This document shows positions 45,095-54,535 of a stretch of DNA of 64,000 bases, in pieces; positions within the stretch are counted from its first letter, which is position 1; each line of letters starts with the position of its first letter. A model generated the notes under the pieces. The model saw only the letters and a list, made by a program, of their open reading frames with translations, was not told where the DNA came from and made no database searches. The stretch is from positions 1 through 64,000 of the forward strand of contig JAYRTJ010000002.1 in assembly GCA_041919675.1 (NCBI GenBank), read 5' to 3'. The translations under genes and the position numbers were made by a program. The DNA comes from SHVO01 sp041919675. Lineage in GTDB: Bacteria; Pseudomonadota; Alphaproteobacteria; Rhodospirillales; Rhodospirillaceae.

Positions 45095-45567
45095 TTCTTC
45101 GGCATGAGAACGGTATCGATGACGTGGATGATGCCGTTATCGGCGGCGATGTCGGCCTTGATGAGGCGCGCGTCGTCGACCATCACGACTTTGGTCGCAT
45201 CGATCAGCACCAGGGCCCCATCGGCAGTCGCCGCTTCCATGCGCTTGCCGAGGAAATCGCGCGCCACCACGCGGCCGGCGACGATGTGATGCATGAGCAG
45301 CGCGCGGGTCTTTTCACGGTTCTCGGGGCGCAGCATATCCTGGATGGCGCCGCGCGGGAGTTTGGCGAAGGCGTCGTCGGTGGGCGCGAACAGGGTGAGC
45401 GGACCTTCGCCGGCGAGAAGCTCGCCGAGGTTCGCCGCTTTCACGGCGGCGAGGAAGATGGTGAAGGTGCCCGCGTCGAGCGCGGTGCCGGTGATGTTTT
45501 TGGCGTGGGCGGGCGCGCAGAGCGGCGCGCATAAAAGAGCGAGAACAAGAACAAACCGCTTCGTCAT
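45091..45567 (-). CDS. secreted fasciclin-domain protein
   Basis: 158 residues from the ATG at 45567. Signal peptide 1-22 (APAHA-KN), then a single FAS1 domain: FTIFLAAVKAANLGELLAGEGPLTLFAPTDDAFAKLP, and the terminal IHVIDTVLMPK. FAS1 proteins mediate adhesion or bind ligands at the cell surface. The downstream FAH-family gene overlaps it by four bases. A much longer reading frame runs upstream to 45924 but its residues are non-coding in character. Confidence 0.88.
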   Translation of the reverse strand: MTKRFVLVLALLCAPLCAPAHAKNITGTALDAGTFTIFLAAVKAANLGELLAGEGPLTLFAPTDDAFAKLPRGAIQDMLRPENREKTRALLMHHIVAGRVVARDFLGKRMEAATADGALVLIDATKVVMVDDARLIKADIAADNGIIHVIDTVLMPKK

Positions 45568-45690
45568 CGAAAGAACCCCACCACTTCGAGGCGCAAGCTT
45601 GCCATGCGGACTCGCGGCGAGGCAAACGAGCACATTAAAAAAGAAGGAGGCGCCTTCCTCACGCCGCCGAAGAGGGCTAGAAGCCTCGCC

Positions 45691-45945
45691 ATGCCGCACG
45701 ACACACCCCCGAAGCCGCCCGAGAATCGCGAGATGTATAGCGAGATCGCCGCTCTTGTGGCGTCGCTCGGCAAGGCATTTGGGCGCCCGGAAAGCGAGGT
45801 CATCTCGGCCTTGGAGAAGAATGCCATCGCGCTCGATTTCAGCCGCGACGAAAACGGTAACCGCTTCGTGCTGGCGACCTTCGAAGGCAAGACCGCGCGC
45901 CTGTATCAGGGCGCCATCAAACAAGAGCCCGAAAAGGGCGCGTAA
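45691..45945 (+). CDS. small protein of unknown function
   Basis: 84 residues from the ATG at 45691, with no good Shine-Dalgarno; the frame is open to 45604 as an alternative start. It has a Pro-rich start (PHDTPPKPPENREMYSEI), an alpha-helical middle (ALVASLGKAFGRPESEVISALEKNAI) and a mixed tail (NGNRFVLATFEGKTARLYQGAI). No family is recognised. It lies 50 bases before the marR operator, so a shared operon is unlikely. Confidence 0.6.
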   Translation: MPHDTPPKPPENREMYSEIAALVASLGKAFGRPESEVISALEKNAIALDFSRDENGNRFVLATFEGKTARLYQGAIKQEPEKGA

Positions 45946-45973
45946 CGGACCGCGCGGGCTATGAGGGAGGGGT

Positions 45974-45997
45974 ATAATGATGTATATACATCATTAT
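45974..45997. promoter_or_regulatory. marR operator 1: perfect 24-bp palindrome over the marR start
   Basis: Perfect inverted repeat, half-site ATAATGATGTAT. It includes a TATAAT -10 hexamer (45973-45978) and reaches the marR start codon at 45996. A repressor bound here would block its own transcription. Confidence 0.85.
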
Positions 45998-46469
45998 GAA
46001 CCTGAAATCTGTATCTCGTGGTGTTTCGGCCGAAGATCTGGACCCTAAGGCGGTCCTGGAGGTGTGTCTGTGCCATAATATACGCCGCGCCGCGCGGGCC
46101 ATGGCGCGCCGTTATGACACCGCTCTCGCCGGCGCCGGACTGACCACCGGCCAGTTCACCATCCTGGCCGCCGCCGCCGCCCTTTCGCCCCTGCCTATCC
46201 CGGTGCTGCGGGAGATCCTGGCCCTGGATCGCACAAGTTTGAACCGCACCCTTAAGCCGTTGGAACAAAGAGGTTTGATTGAAATATCGCCGGGCGCGGG
46301 ACGGCGCCCGGGACGGATCGTGCTGACCGACGACGGCGCGCTGGCCTTCCAGGAAGCGGGCCCCTTGTGGCGCGCCGCCCAGGCCGAGGCCGCGCAGCGT
46401 TTGGGAACAGGGAGAACCGGGCAGCTTTTGGGCCTTTTGACCGGCGCGACGAGGGCCCTTCACGATTAA
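45996..46469 (+). CDS. MarR-family transcriptional regulator
   Basis: 157 residues. CLCHNIRRAARAMARRYDTAL and TTGQFTILAAAAAL form the dimer and helix region, then LALDRTSLNRTLKPLEQRGLIE (winged-helix recognition part) and GRRPGRIVLTDDGALAF (wing). Its ATG lies inside operator 1, so either the mRNA is nearly leaderless or a later start is used. A second copy of the operator follows the stop. MarR proteins usually repress their own and a nearby transport or stress gene; the target could be the cyclic-nucleotide-binding gene downstream. Confidence 0.9.
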   Translation: MNLKSVSRGVSAEDLDPKAVLEVCLCHNIRRAARAMARRYDTALAGAGLTTGQFTILAAAAALSPLPIPVLREILALDRTSLNRTLKPLEQRGLIEISPGAGRRPGRIVLTDDGALAFQEAGPLWRAAQAEAAQRLGTGRTGQLLGLLTGATRALHD

Positions 46470-46489
46470 CGACGTATATACATCATTAT
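46466..46489. promoter_or_regulatory. marR operator 2: imperfect copy before the cNMP-binding gene
   Basis: Right half-site is identical to operator 1; the left half matches in 9 of 12 positions (TTAACGACGTAT). It overlaps the last bases of marR and lies about 130 bases before the TTG start at 46621. Confidence 0.75.
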
Positions 46490-46620
46490 TTGTAGCTCAA
46501 CCCTTGCCCGGCCCCGGTCACAACCGCCCGCGACTTAACGTTTATTAAAGGTCCCCCCGGCAAAGTGCACCCATCACAGACCCGTCCAGAACGGAGGGTC
46601 GAGCGAGTGGGACAGGCGCT

Positions 46621-48579
46621 TTGAGAACAATCACCAAAGCTTTTCGCGACGGCGAATCGATCTATCGGCAGGGCGACGAGAGCGCCTGGGCCTTCGAGGT
46701 CCTGGAAGGCGCGGTCGAACTGATCAAGGACGGGCCCGACGGCCTGACCGTGATGGCGCGCCTGAAAGCCGGTGAGCTTTTCGGCGAACTCGGCATCCTG
46801 GACAACGCGCCGCGCACCGCGACCGCGCGCGCACGCGGGCCCGTGACCGTGCGTGCGATCCCGCGCGACGAATTCCTGCGCCAGATGGAGACCGATCCGG
46901 ACACGGCGCTGAAGGTGATGACCAAGCTGGCCCGGCGCATGAAGGGGCCGGATCAGGTCGATCCGATCCGCGCCGCCGCTTACCGTTCCGCCGCCGCCAA
47001 CCTGCCGGTGCCCGTGGCCGAGCCCGAGCCGCTGCAGGCGCCGCCGCCGTTGCGTGTCGGCCGGCCGCTGCCGCAGAACTTGATCGGCGACCGCAAGCCG
47101 ACCTTCATTGAAAAGATTTTCGACGCGGTCGTGAAAGATCCGACGCGCCGCCCCGGCAAGCGCGCCAAGGCGCCGACGCCGGGCGACATCCTCGTCATGG
47201 TCGGCAAGCTGCGCGACGACTTCGAGGACGTGCAGCACAAGAACCTGATCCAGGCGCTCGATGGAATCCCGGGCGTGCGCACGGTGGCCATCGACCGCGA
47301 CCTGACCCGCTTCGTGCCCGGCGTCACCGAGCCCGGCGCGACCGCCAACGACGAGCTGATGAAGCGCGCGACACGCGACGCCCGGGCGTGGATGACCGAT
47401 CAGAACGCCGACCTGTTGATCTGGGGCAATATCGATCCGACGGGCCGCAACATCGAGCTGCACTTCACCGCCACCGCATCGAGCCCCGGCGAACGTCCGG
47501 GCCGCTTCACGGCGCTGAACGTGCTGCACGTGCCGGTGGACTTCTACACCGACTGGGTGCCGCTGATCCGCGCCGTGACCCTGGCCGCGATCGATCCCAG
47601 AAGTTTTTCGCAGGGCCGCATCCTGCGCTCCGCTTTGCCGGCCATCGCCGTCGCCGCGCGCGCCATGGGCGCCGAACCGTCGGCCGCGATGGAGCCGTCC
47701 GAACGCGCCGCGATCCTGTTCTGCTACGGCAATGTCTGCGCCGTGTGCGCCCAGCTTGAAGGCGACCGCAGCTGGTACCACGGCGCCGCCGAAGCCTGGC
47801 GCATGGCCATCGAGCTTTTGGGCAGCGATCAGAGCCCGCTGCTCGGCCAACTGTTCCAGCAGATGGGCCTCGCGCTGCAGATCATCGCCGAACGCAGCGG
47901 CGATTCGGAATCGCTCGAACAAGCCGCCGACGCGTACCGCCGCGCGCTGATGCATATCTCGCGCCGCCGCCAGATCATCGACTGGGGCCTGGTGAAGTAC
48001 CGCCTGGGCTGCGTCCTTTATAAGCTCGACATGGTCATGGGCGACGACAACGCCCTGCGCGAAGCCATTCACGCCTGCCAGGCCGCGCGCCAGGTGTTCA
48101 ACAAGTACACGCACCCGATCCGGTTCTCGGAAATCTCGAACGCGCTCGCCCAGATCCTTCAGGTTTACGGCGACAATATCCGCAGCGTTCCGATCCTCGA
48201 ATACGCCGTGAAATCCTGCGTGTCCGCGTTGCAGGTGCGCACGCCCGATACCGCGCCGCTCCAGTGGGCCTCGATCCAGAACACGCTGGGTTCGGCGCTG
48301 TTCCTCTTGGCCAAGCACACCGGCGAATGGGAATACATGCGCGCTTCGGGCGAAGCTTTCCGCCTGGCTCTCGCGGTTTACAAGGAACACGGCGCGGGCC
48401 GCATGGCCATCGTCACCGAGCGCAACTTGCAGCGCGCCGAGAAGCAGATCCAGAACACCAGCGACCGCCGCGCGGCCGATCCGGCCTGGGCGCAGAACTT
48501 CAACATCGCCGAAGAGCCCTATGACTGGAGCTCGATCCTCGGCGGGAATGACGATTCTGGAATTAACGAGGTCGCGTAG
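46621..48579 (+). CDS. cyclic-nucleotide-binding protein with C-terminal TPR-like region
   Basis: 652 residues from a TTG start. Residues 1-110 are a cyclic-nucleotide-binding domain with the phosphate-binding cassette GELFGELGILDNAPRTATA. A Pro-rich linker (about 125-150) follows, then a domain (about 180-340) with ADLLIWGNIDPTGRNIEL that I do not recognise, and an alpha-helical TPR-like region (about 350-630) with repeats such as SLEQAADAYRRALM and NALREAIHACQAARQ. No DNA-binding motif was seen, so it is not a CRP-type activator. It may link cAMP or cGMP to a protein partner. Confidence 0.8.
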   Translation: MRTITKAFRDGESIYRQGDESAWAFEVLEGAVELIKDGPDGLTVMARLKAGELFGELGILDNAPRTATARARGPVTVRAIPRDEFLRQMETDPDTALKVMTKLARRMKGPDQVDPIRAAAYRSAAANLPVPVAEPEPLQAPPPLRVGRPLPQNLIGDRKPTFIEKIFDAVVKDPTRRPGKRAKAPTPGDILVMVGKLRDDFEDVQHKNLIQALDGIPGVRTVAIDRDLTRFVPGVTEPGATANDELMKRATRDARAWMTDQNADLLIWGNIDPTGRNIELHFTATASSPGERPGRFTALNVLHVPVDFYTDWVPLIRAVTLAAIDPRSFSQGRILRSALPAIAVAARAMGAEPSAAMEPSERAAILFCYGNVCAVCAQLEGDRSWYHGAAEAWRMAIELLGSDQSPLLGQLFQQMGLALQIIAERSGDSESLEQAADAYRRALMHISRRRQIIDWGLVKYRLGCVLYKLDMVMGDDNALREAIHACQAARQVFNKYTHPIRFSEISNALAQILQVYGDNIRSVPILEYAVKSCVSALQVRTPDTAPLQWASIQNTLGSALFLLAKHTGEWEYMRASGEAFRLALAVYKEHGAGRMAIVTERNLQRAEKQIQNTSDRRAADPAWAQNFNIAEEPYDWSSILGGNDDSGINEVA

Positions 48580-48648
48580 TTCCTGCTTGTCGCCCCGTTC
48601 CCAAAACGAACGTCGCTAAAAAAGCCGACATCGGTTTAGACTGGCCGC

Positions 48649-50148
48649 ATGGCTGGGCCGCATATCCTTTCGATCGATCAGGGCACGACCTCGACACGCG
48701 CGGTTGTGTTCGACGCCAGCGGCGCCGCGCTGGCGACGGCGCAAAAGCCGTTCCGGCAGATTTTCCCGAACGACGGCTGGGTCGAGCACGATCCGGAAGA
48801 TATCTGGCAGACCACCGTTGACGTCTGCCGCGCGGCGATCGAAGCCGCCGGCGGCGCTTCCGCCATCGCCGCCATCGGCATCACCAATCAGCGCGAGACC
48901 ACCATCGTCTGGGACAAGCGCACCCATAAGACCGTCGGCAACGCCATCGTGTGGCAGGACCGGCGGGGCGCAGGGCGCTGCGACGAACTGCGCGCCGCCG
49001 GCAAGACGCCGCTGATCCAGAAGAAGACGGGGCTTCTGATCGACTCTTATTTCTCGGCGACGAAAGTCGAGTGGATCCTCGATCAGAGCGCCGAGGTGCG
49101 CGCGGCCGCCGCGGCCGGCCATCTCGCCTTCGGCACCATCGACACCTTCCTGCTGTGGCGCCTGACGGGCGGGCGCACACATGCCAGCGACGCGACCAAC
49201 GCCTCACGCACGATGCTGTTCGATATTCATCGCGGCGTGTGGGACGAGGAACTTCTGGCGCTGTTCAATGTGCCCAGACAGATGTTGCCGGACGTGCGCG
49301 ACACCGCGGCGGCTTACGGCGAGACGGACCCCGCGCTGTTCGGCCGCGCGATCCCGATCACCGCCGTTGTCGGCGATCAGCAGGGCGCGCTGGTGGGACA
49401 AGCGTGTTTCGAGCCCGGCAGCGTGAAGAGCACCTACGGCACAGGATGTTTTGTGCTGGTGAACACGGGGTCGCAAGCGCTCGCGTCGAAGAACCGGATG
49501 CTCACGACCGTCGCGTACCGTCTGAAGGGCGCGACGACCTATGCGCTCGAGGGCAGCATCTTCAACGCGGGCACCGTGATCCAGTGGCTGCGCGACGGCG
49601 TGCATATGATCGAGAGTGCGGCGGAAAGCGAGGCGCTTGCGGCGAGCTTGGACGGCGCGGCGCCGAGCAACGTGTACTTCGTGCCGGCGTTCACGGGCCT
49701 CGGCGCGCCCTATTGGGACCCGAACGCGCGCGGTGCGATTCTGGGCCTCACGCGCGACTCGGGGCGCGCGCAGATCGTCCGGGCGGCGCTGGAGTCGGTT
49801 TGTTTCCAAACCAACGACCTTCTTTCCGCGCTGCAACAGGACGGGATCGGCGCCCCGCCGGCCTTGCGGGTCGACGGCGGCATGGTGGCCAACAAATGGC
49901 TGATGCAAATGCTGGCCGACGTGACGGGGCTGACTGTGGAACGGCCCGTCTACGGCGAGACGACGGTGCTGGGCGCGGCCTTTCTGGCCGGTTTGGGCGT
50001 CGGGATTTTCGCCGCGCCCGCGGACGTAAAAGCCGCATGGAAGCTTGATTTTTCGGCCCAACCTCGCATGGCCGGGGACCGGCGCGAAACCCTGCTGACC
50101 GGCTGGCGCGAGGCCGTCGGCCGGGTCCTGACGCCGCCGCGCGGCTGA
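48649..50148 (+). CDS. glpK: glycerol kinase
   Basis: 499 residues, usual length. ILSIDQGTTSTRAVVFD (phosphate loop), ITNQRETTIVWDK, TGLLIDSYFSATK, GDQQGALVGQACF and YGTGCFVL are GlpK hallmarks, with the VPAFTGLGAPYWDP region near the C-terminal third. It phosphorylates glycerol to glycerol-3-phosphate in the cytoplasm. glpF, glpD and a glpR-type regulator are not nearby. The GlpC-like Fe-S gene 2.4 kb downstream belongs to another module. Confidence 0.96.
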   Translation: MAGPHILSIDQGTTSTRAVVFDASGAALATAQKPFRQIFPNDGWVEHDPEDIWQTTVDVCRAAIEAAGGASAIAAIGITNQRETTIVWDKRTHKTVGNAIVWQDRRGAGRCDELRAAGKTPLIQKKTGLLIDSYFSATKVEWILDQSAEVRAAAAAGHLAFGTIDTFLLWRLTGGRTHASDATNASRTMLFDIHRGVWDEELLALFNVPRQMLPDVRDTAAAYGETDPALFGRAIPITAVVGDQQGALVGQACFEPGSVKSTYGTGCFVLVNTGSQALASKNRMLTTVAYRLKGATTYALEGSIFNAGTVIQWLRDGVHMIESAAESEALAASLDGAAPSNVYFVPAFTGLGAPYWDPNARGAILGLTRDSGRAQIVRAALESVCFQTNDLLSALQQDGIGAPPALRVDGGMVANKWLMQMLADVTGLTVERPVYGETTVLGAAFLAGLGVGIFAAPADVKAAWKLDFSAQPRMAGDRRETLLTGWREAVGRVLTPPRG

Positions 50149-50364
50149 GGTCCCCCTTAAGCTTCGCCCTCGGAACCGAGACTCACCGGCACACCATATA
50201 TGGATGCGCCGCTTCACCGCCCGGAGGCGGGGAGGGCGCTCTCCCGCCCGCTTCATCAATCCAGGAAAGGCCGCAAGTCACGAATGCGCGCGTGAGCCCT
50301 TTGTAGCGCAACCGAAACTTGGTGTAGTGTTTTTGGGCCTTGGGGTGGGGGTTAGTAATTTCCA
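50149..50364 (+). other. leader region before the cold-shock gene
   Basis: 216 bases without a gene between glpK and the cold-shock gene. A GC-rich stretch at about 50216-50250 can form a stem (CGCCCGGAGGCGGGGAGGGCGC). The last 60 bases are T- and G-rich (TTTTTGGGCC, GGGGTGGGGGTT). A long leader is usual for cold-shock genes; no promoter is clear. Confidence 0.4.
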
Positions 50365-50889
50365 ATGCAGACGTCTTCAGTGGCGGTATCTGCCAAATCA
50401 GGCGTGACCGCGAAAGTTAAGTGGTTCAATCCGGCGAAGGGTTTCGGTTTCGTTGCACCGATGGATGGTTCGGCAGATGCGTTCTTGCATGTGTCGGTCG
50501 TTCAACGCGCAGGTCTGCGCACGCTTCGCCAAGGTGCAACAATCATCTGCGATCTGACGGACGGCCCGCGCGGCCCGCAAGTCGCGATCATCGGTCGCGT
50601 TGATGACTCGACCGTCGCCGATGACGAGTCCATGGGCGAAGGCGAGGAGAGTGTGCTCGAGGGCGAGATCAAGTTCTTCGCCGTCGACAAAGGCTACGGT
50701 TTTGGAATGCCCGCGGGCGGCGGCGCCGATGTGTTCATCGGCATCGGCGCGCTGCAGCGCTCCAATCTCGATCGCCTGGAGTCAGGCCAGCATGTGCGGA
50801 TGTACGTTCGTTCGGGCAAGAAAGGCCCGATGGCCGTGCGGATCGAACTGCTCGGCATGTCTCTCTCGCACATGAACGACCAGCACTGA
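50365..50889 (+). CDS. double cold-shock-domain protein
   Basis: 174 residues with two cold-shock domains: KVKWFNPAKGFGFV at about 17-30 with FLHVSVV (RNP1 and RNP2-like), and GEIKFFAVDKGYGFGM at about 98-113 with VFIGIGAL. Domain 1 keeps the RNP residues best; in domain 2 part of them is replaced. Two-domain CSPs are common in alphaproteobacteria and bind single-stranded nucleic acids. An acidic linker (MGEGEESV) joins the domains. A stem-loop follows the stop. Confidence 0.92.
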   Translation: MQTSSVAVSAKSGVTAKVKWFNPAKGFGFVAPMDGSADAFLHVSVVQRAGLRTLRQGATIICDLTDGPRGPQVAIIGRVDDSTVADDESMGEGEESVLEGEIKFFAVDKGYGFGMPAGGGADVFIGIGALQRSNLDRLESGQHVRMYVRSGKKGPMAVRIELLGMSLSHMNDQH

Positions 50890-50919
50890 CAGCAACCAAC
50901 CTCTTGCAGAGTCGTGGGC

Positions 50920-50960
50920 TTCACGCGGCCAGCGCCGCGTGAAAACGCGCCCGCATTTTT
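50920..50960 (+). terminator. probable terminator of the cold-shock gene
   Basis: Perfect 10-bp stem (50920-50929 with 50934-50943), CAGC loop. Five T (50956-50960) begin 12 bases after the stem, so the fit is not ideal. Confidence 0.5.
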
Positions 50961-51220
50961 CATGTGCGTTGTTTTGACTCAGGTCAAAAATTCGCCTTGC
51001 GCGGGATAACAGGATTGTAAGCTCGCAGCCGTAGTTGAACCACATTTGGCCGGCATATTCGCAAAGATGGGCAGGACGCTTCCGTGTGATCCCGGGAGCG
51101 GTCCGACAAAAAGTAAGAAAACCCGTTTTGCTTGCGATCCCGAATGGGATCCGAAGGTGGATCGGCGGGGCTGTTTCCCCTCCCCCTCATCCCCAATGGC
51201 CTTGCCGGTCCACCACCTTC

Positions 51221-51272
51221 TTATGCATTGGGCTTATGCATTGGTCTTTTGCATTGGGCTTCTGCATCGGAG
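51221..51272 (+). repeat. four tandem 13-bp repeats upstream of irr
   Basis: TTATGCATTGGGC, TTATGCATTGGTC, TTTTGCATTGGGC, TTCTGCATCGGAG, head to tail at 51221, 51234, 51247 and 51260, about 150 bases before the irr start. The core TGCATTGG is kept in three copies. Thirteen bp is a little over one helical turn, so bound proteins would be shifted in phase. The rest of the 50890-51422 gap shows nothing else I can name. Confidence 0.85.
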
Positions 51273-51422
51273 TTGATTGCCTGGGAACCCAAGGATCGAT
51301 ATGGGCCCTTGTAGATGCCCCGGGATGATTTATTCCCCACCTAAAGAAATATTGTTATGCCACTTCTAAACGGCGTGAATTGGCCCTATTCTATTTCCAA
51401 GTGGGGATACACCACAGTGAAC

Positions 51423-51845
51423 ATGCAGCAGAAAAAGACGTTAGCACCCGATACGATCGTGCTTGAGAAGTTGCGCGCCAGCGGCCTGCGGCCGACGCGC
51501 CAACGCCTCGCGCTCGCCAAGCTTTTATTTGGACGCGGCCACTGCCACGTCACGGCGGAAGGCCTGTTCAACGACGCCAAGCAGACGCGCGTCGATGTCT
51601 CGCTCGCCACTGTTTACAACGCGCTGCACGACTTCACGGCGAAGGGTCTCCTGCGCGAGATCTCGATCGACTCGTCGCGCTCGTACTTCGATACGAACAC
51701 CGGCGATCATCATCACTTCTACTTCGAAGGCACCGGCGAACTGCAAGACATTCCGCCCGACTCCGTGCGCATCGCGGCGCTGCCCGACGCGCCCGGCGGT
51801 TCGGCCATCTCGCGCGTGGATGTGATCGTCCGCGTGCGCGACTAA
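51423..51845 (+). CDS. irr: Irr-type Fur-family regulator
   Basis: 140 residues from the ATG at 51423; the frame is open to 51357 as an alternative. LRASGLRPTRQRLALAKLL (DNA-binding helix region), VSLATVYNALHDF, and GDHHHFYFE at about 94-102 with a triple His seen in Irr, where it takes part in haem or metal sensing. Irr represses or activates iron genes in alphaproteobacteria under low iron. The nearby ICE-box-like site and rubrerythrin gene support Irr over plain PerR. Start uncertain because no good Shine-Dalgarno is seen for either. Confidence 0.88.
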   Translation: MQQKKTLAPDTIVLEKLRASGLRPTRQRLALAKLLFGRGHCHVTAEGLFNDAKQTRVDVSLATVYNALHDFTAKGLLREISIDSSRSYFDTNTGDHHHFYFEGTGELQDIPPDSVRIAALPDAPGGSAISRVDVIVRVRD

Positions 51846-51905
51846 GTCCTTCCGCGCGCGGCGCCTTTTCGCCCGCGTCCCCCGCCAGTTAAGAACCTTT
51901 CGCAG

Positions 51906-51922
51906 TTTAGAAATATTCTAGT
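51906..51922. promoter_or_regulatory. ICE-box-like Irr site upstream of rubrerythrin
   Basis: TTTAGAA-ATA-TTCTAGT, two mismatches from the iron-control-element consensus TTTAGAA-N3-TTCTAAA known in rhizobia. It contains a possible -10 (TATTCT, 51914-51919) with TTAAGA 18 bp upstream, so bound Irr would block RNA polymerase at the rubrerythrin promoter. Confidence 0.7.
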
Positions 51923-52048
51923 CAACTTGACTACGCAGGCCCGTCTTCCTACAACGGGGGCGTCAAATTTCGCGGCGTTCCGCCGCGGCGCCGACCGGCG
52001 CCTCTGTTCGTCGTTCACGTCACATACAAACGAGAAAAGGAGACTTCC

Positions 52049-52468
52049 ATGGCTCAGTTGAAAGGTTCCAAGACCGAAGGAAACCTGAAGGCCGCTTTCG
52101 CCGGTGAAAGCCAGGCGAACCGTCGTTACCTCTACTTCGCGCAGAAGGCCGACGTCGAAGGTCAGAATGAAGTCTCGGCGCTGTTCCGCTCGACGGCGGA
52201 AGGCGAAACCGGCCACGCGTTCGGCCATCTCGAATATCTCGAAGTGGTCGGCGATCCCGCCACCGGCTTCCCCATCGGCGAAACCAAAGCCAACCTGAAG
52301 GCCTCGGTTGCCGGTGAAACGCACGAGTACACCGACATGTACCCGGGCATGGCCAAGACGGCGCGCGAAGAAGGCTTCGACGAAATCGCCGATTGGTTCG
52401 AAACCCTCGCGAAAGCCGAGAAGTCGCACGCCGGCCGTTTCCAGAAGGCGCTCGACAACCTCGCCTAA
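52049..52468 (+). CDS. rubrerythrin, ferritin-like domain only
   Basis: 139 residues from an ATG with AAAAGGAGA upstream. GESQANRRYLYFAQKAD, EGETGHAFGHLEYL, ETHEYTDMYPGMAKTAREEGFDEIADWFETLAKAEKSHAGRF give the four-helix ExxH diiron motifs. The C-terminal rubredoxin domain of classic rubrerythrins is absent. It reduces hydrogen peroxide or stores iron in the cytoplasm. A strong terminator follows, but a GlpC-like Fe-S gene and DUF3501 are next, a set of three often seen together. Confidence 0.95.
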   Translation: MAQLKGSKTEGNLKAAFAGESQANRRYLYFAQKADVEGQNEVSALFRSTAEGETGHAFGHLEYLEVVGDPATGFPIGETKANLKASVAGETHEYTDMYPGMAKTAREEGFDEIADWFETLAKAEKSHAGRFQKALDNLA

Positions 52469-52490
52469 CGTTCGCGCGATCCAAGCTACG

Positions 52491-52530
52491 AACGCCGGCG
52501 GGGCTTACTGGCCCTGCCGGCGTTTTTATT
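52491..52530 (+). terminator. Rho-independent terminator of rubrerythrin
   Basis: 14-bp stem (52491-52504 with 52511-52524, one G-U pair), 6-base loop, then TTTTTATTTT-type tail. Expected to end most rubrerythrin transcripts before the Fe-S gene. Confidence 0.93.
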
Positions 52531-52584
52531 TTCACAAAATCCTAAACGACTTTTTTGTCCTAAGAGATCAGGAGTTCACGGCGC

Positions 52585-53940
<1,356 letters not shown>

Positions 53941-53941
53941 A

Positions 53942-54535
53942 ATGTCGAAAGAACAGCGCCGCATCAGCCCCGCGGACATCATGCCGATGTCCCAGTACAG
54001 CAAGATCCGCGCCGAGCACCGCCGCAAGCTGGTGGACGTGAAGCGCCTGCGCCGCCTGCATGTGGGCCCGCACGTCACGCTCTACTTCGAGAGTTACGAC
54101 ACCATGTGGGCGCAGGTGCAGGAGATGCTGTACATCGAGCGCGGCGGCGATGAACAAATCGAAGGTGAACTCGCGGCCTACAATCCGCTCATTCCGCAAG
54201 GCCATGAGCTGGTCGCGACCATGATGATCGAGATCGAGGATGAAGGCGTGCGCCGCCGGACCCTTGCGGGTCTTGGTCATATTGAAACCATGGTGAGCTT
54301 GAGCTTCGCCGGCCAGACCGTCACGGCGGCGCCGGAAGACGACCTGGACCGCACGACGCCGGAAGGAAAGACGTCGTCGGTGCACTTCCTGCACTTTACC
54401 TTCACGGCGGAACAAGCCGCGGCGTTCCGCGCGCCGGGTACGCAAGTGACCCTTGGGATCACGCATCCCAAGTACGAACATCTCGCCATTTTGCCGGAAG
54501 ACAGCCGCGCGTCGCTGGCCGCCGATTTCGCTTAG
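53942..54535 (+). CDS. DUF3501 protein
   Basis: 197 residues. RISPADIMPMSQYSKIRAEHRRKLVDVKRLRRLHVGPHVTLYFES and YNPLIPQGHELVATMMIEIED fit DUF3501, a family known from its constant place next to the rubrerythrin and GlpC-like genes. Function unknown; a role in peroxide reduction is inferred from the neighbourhood. No signal peptide or metal motif is obvious. The stop overlaps that of the convergent SH3 gene by four bases. Confidence 0.9.
   Translation: MSKEQRRISPADIMPMSQYSKIRAEHRRKLVDVKRLRRLHVGPHVTLYFESYDTMWAQVQEMLYIERGGDEQIEGELAAYNPLIPQGHELVATMMIEIEDEGVRRRTLAGLGHIETMVSLSFAGQTVTAAPEDDLDRTTPEGKTSSVHFLHFTFTAEQAAAFRAPGTQVTLGITHPKYEHLAILPEDSRASLAADFA

Noticed and set aside
46500..46540. CtrA-like TTAA-N6-TTAA near the cNMP-binding gene
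   Set aside because: Spacing is six instead of seven and the second half is poor.
46486..48390. Minus-strand frame opposite the cNMP-binding gene
   Set aside because: Shadow frame with no motif; the + frame has a cNMP cassette.
51221..51272. CRISPR array
   Set aside because: The 13-bp repeats are directly adjacent with no spacers.
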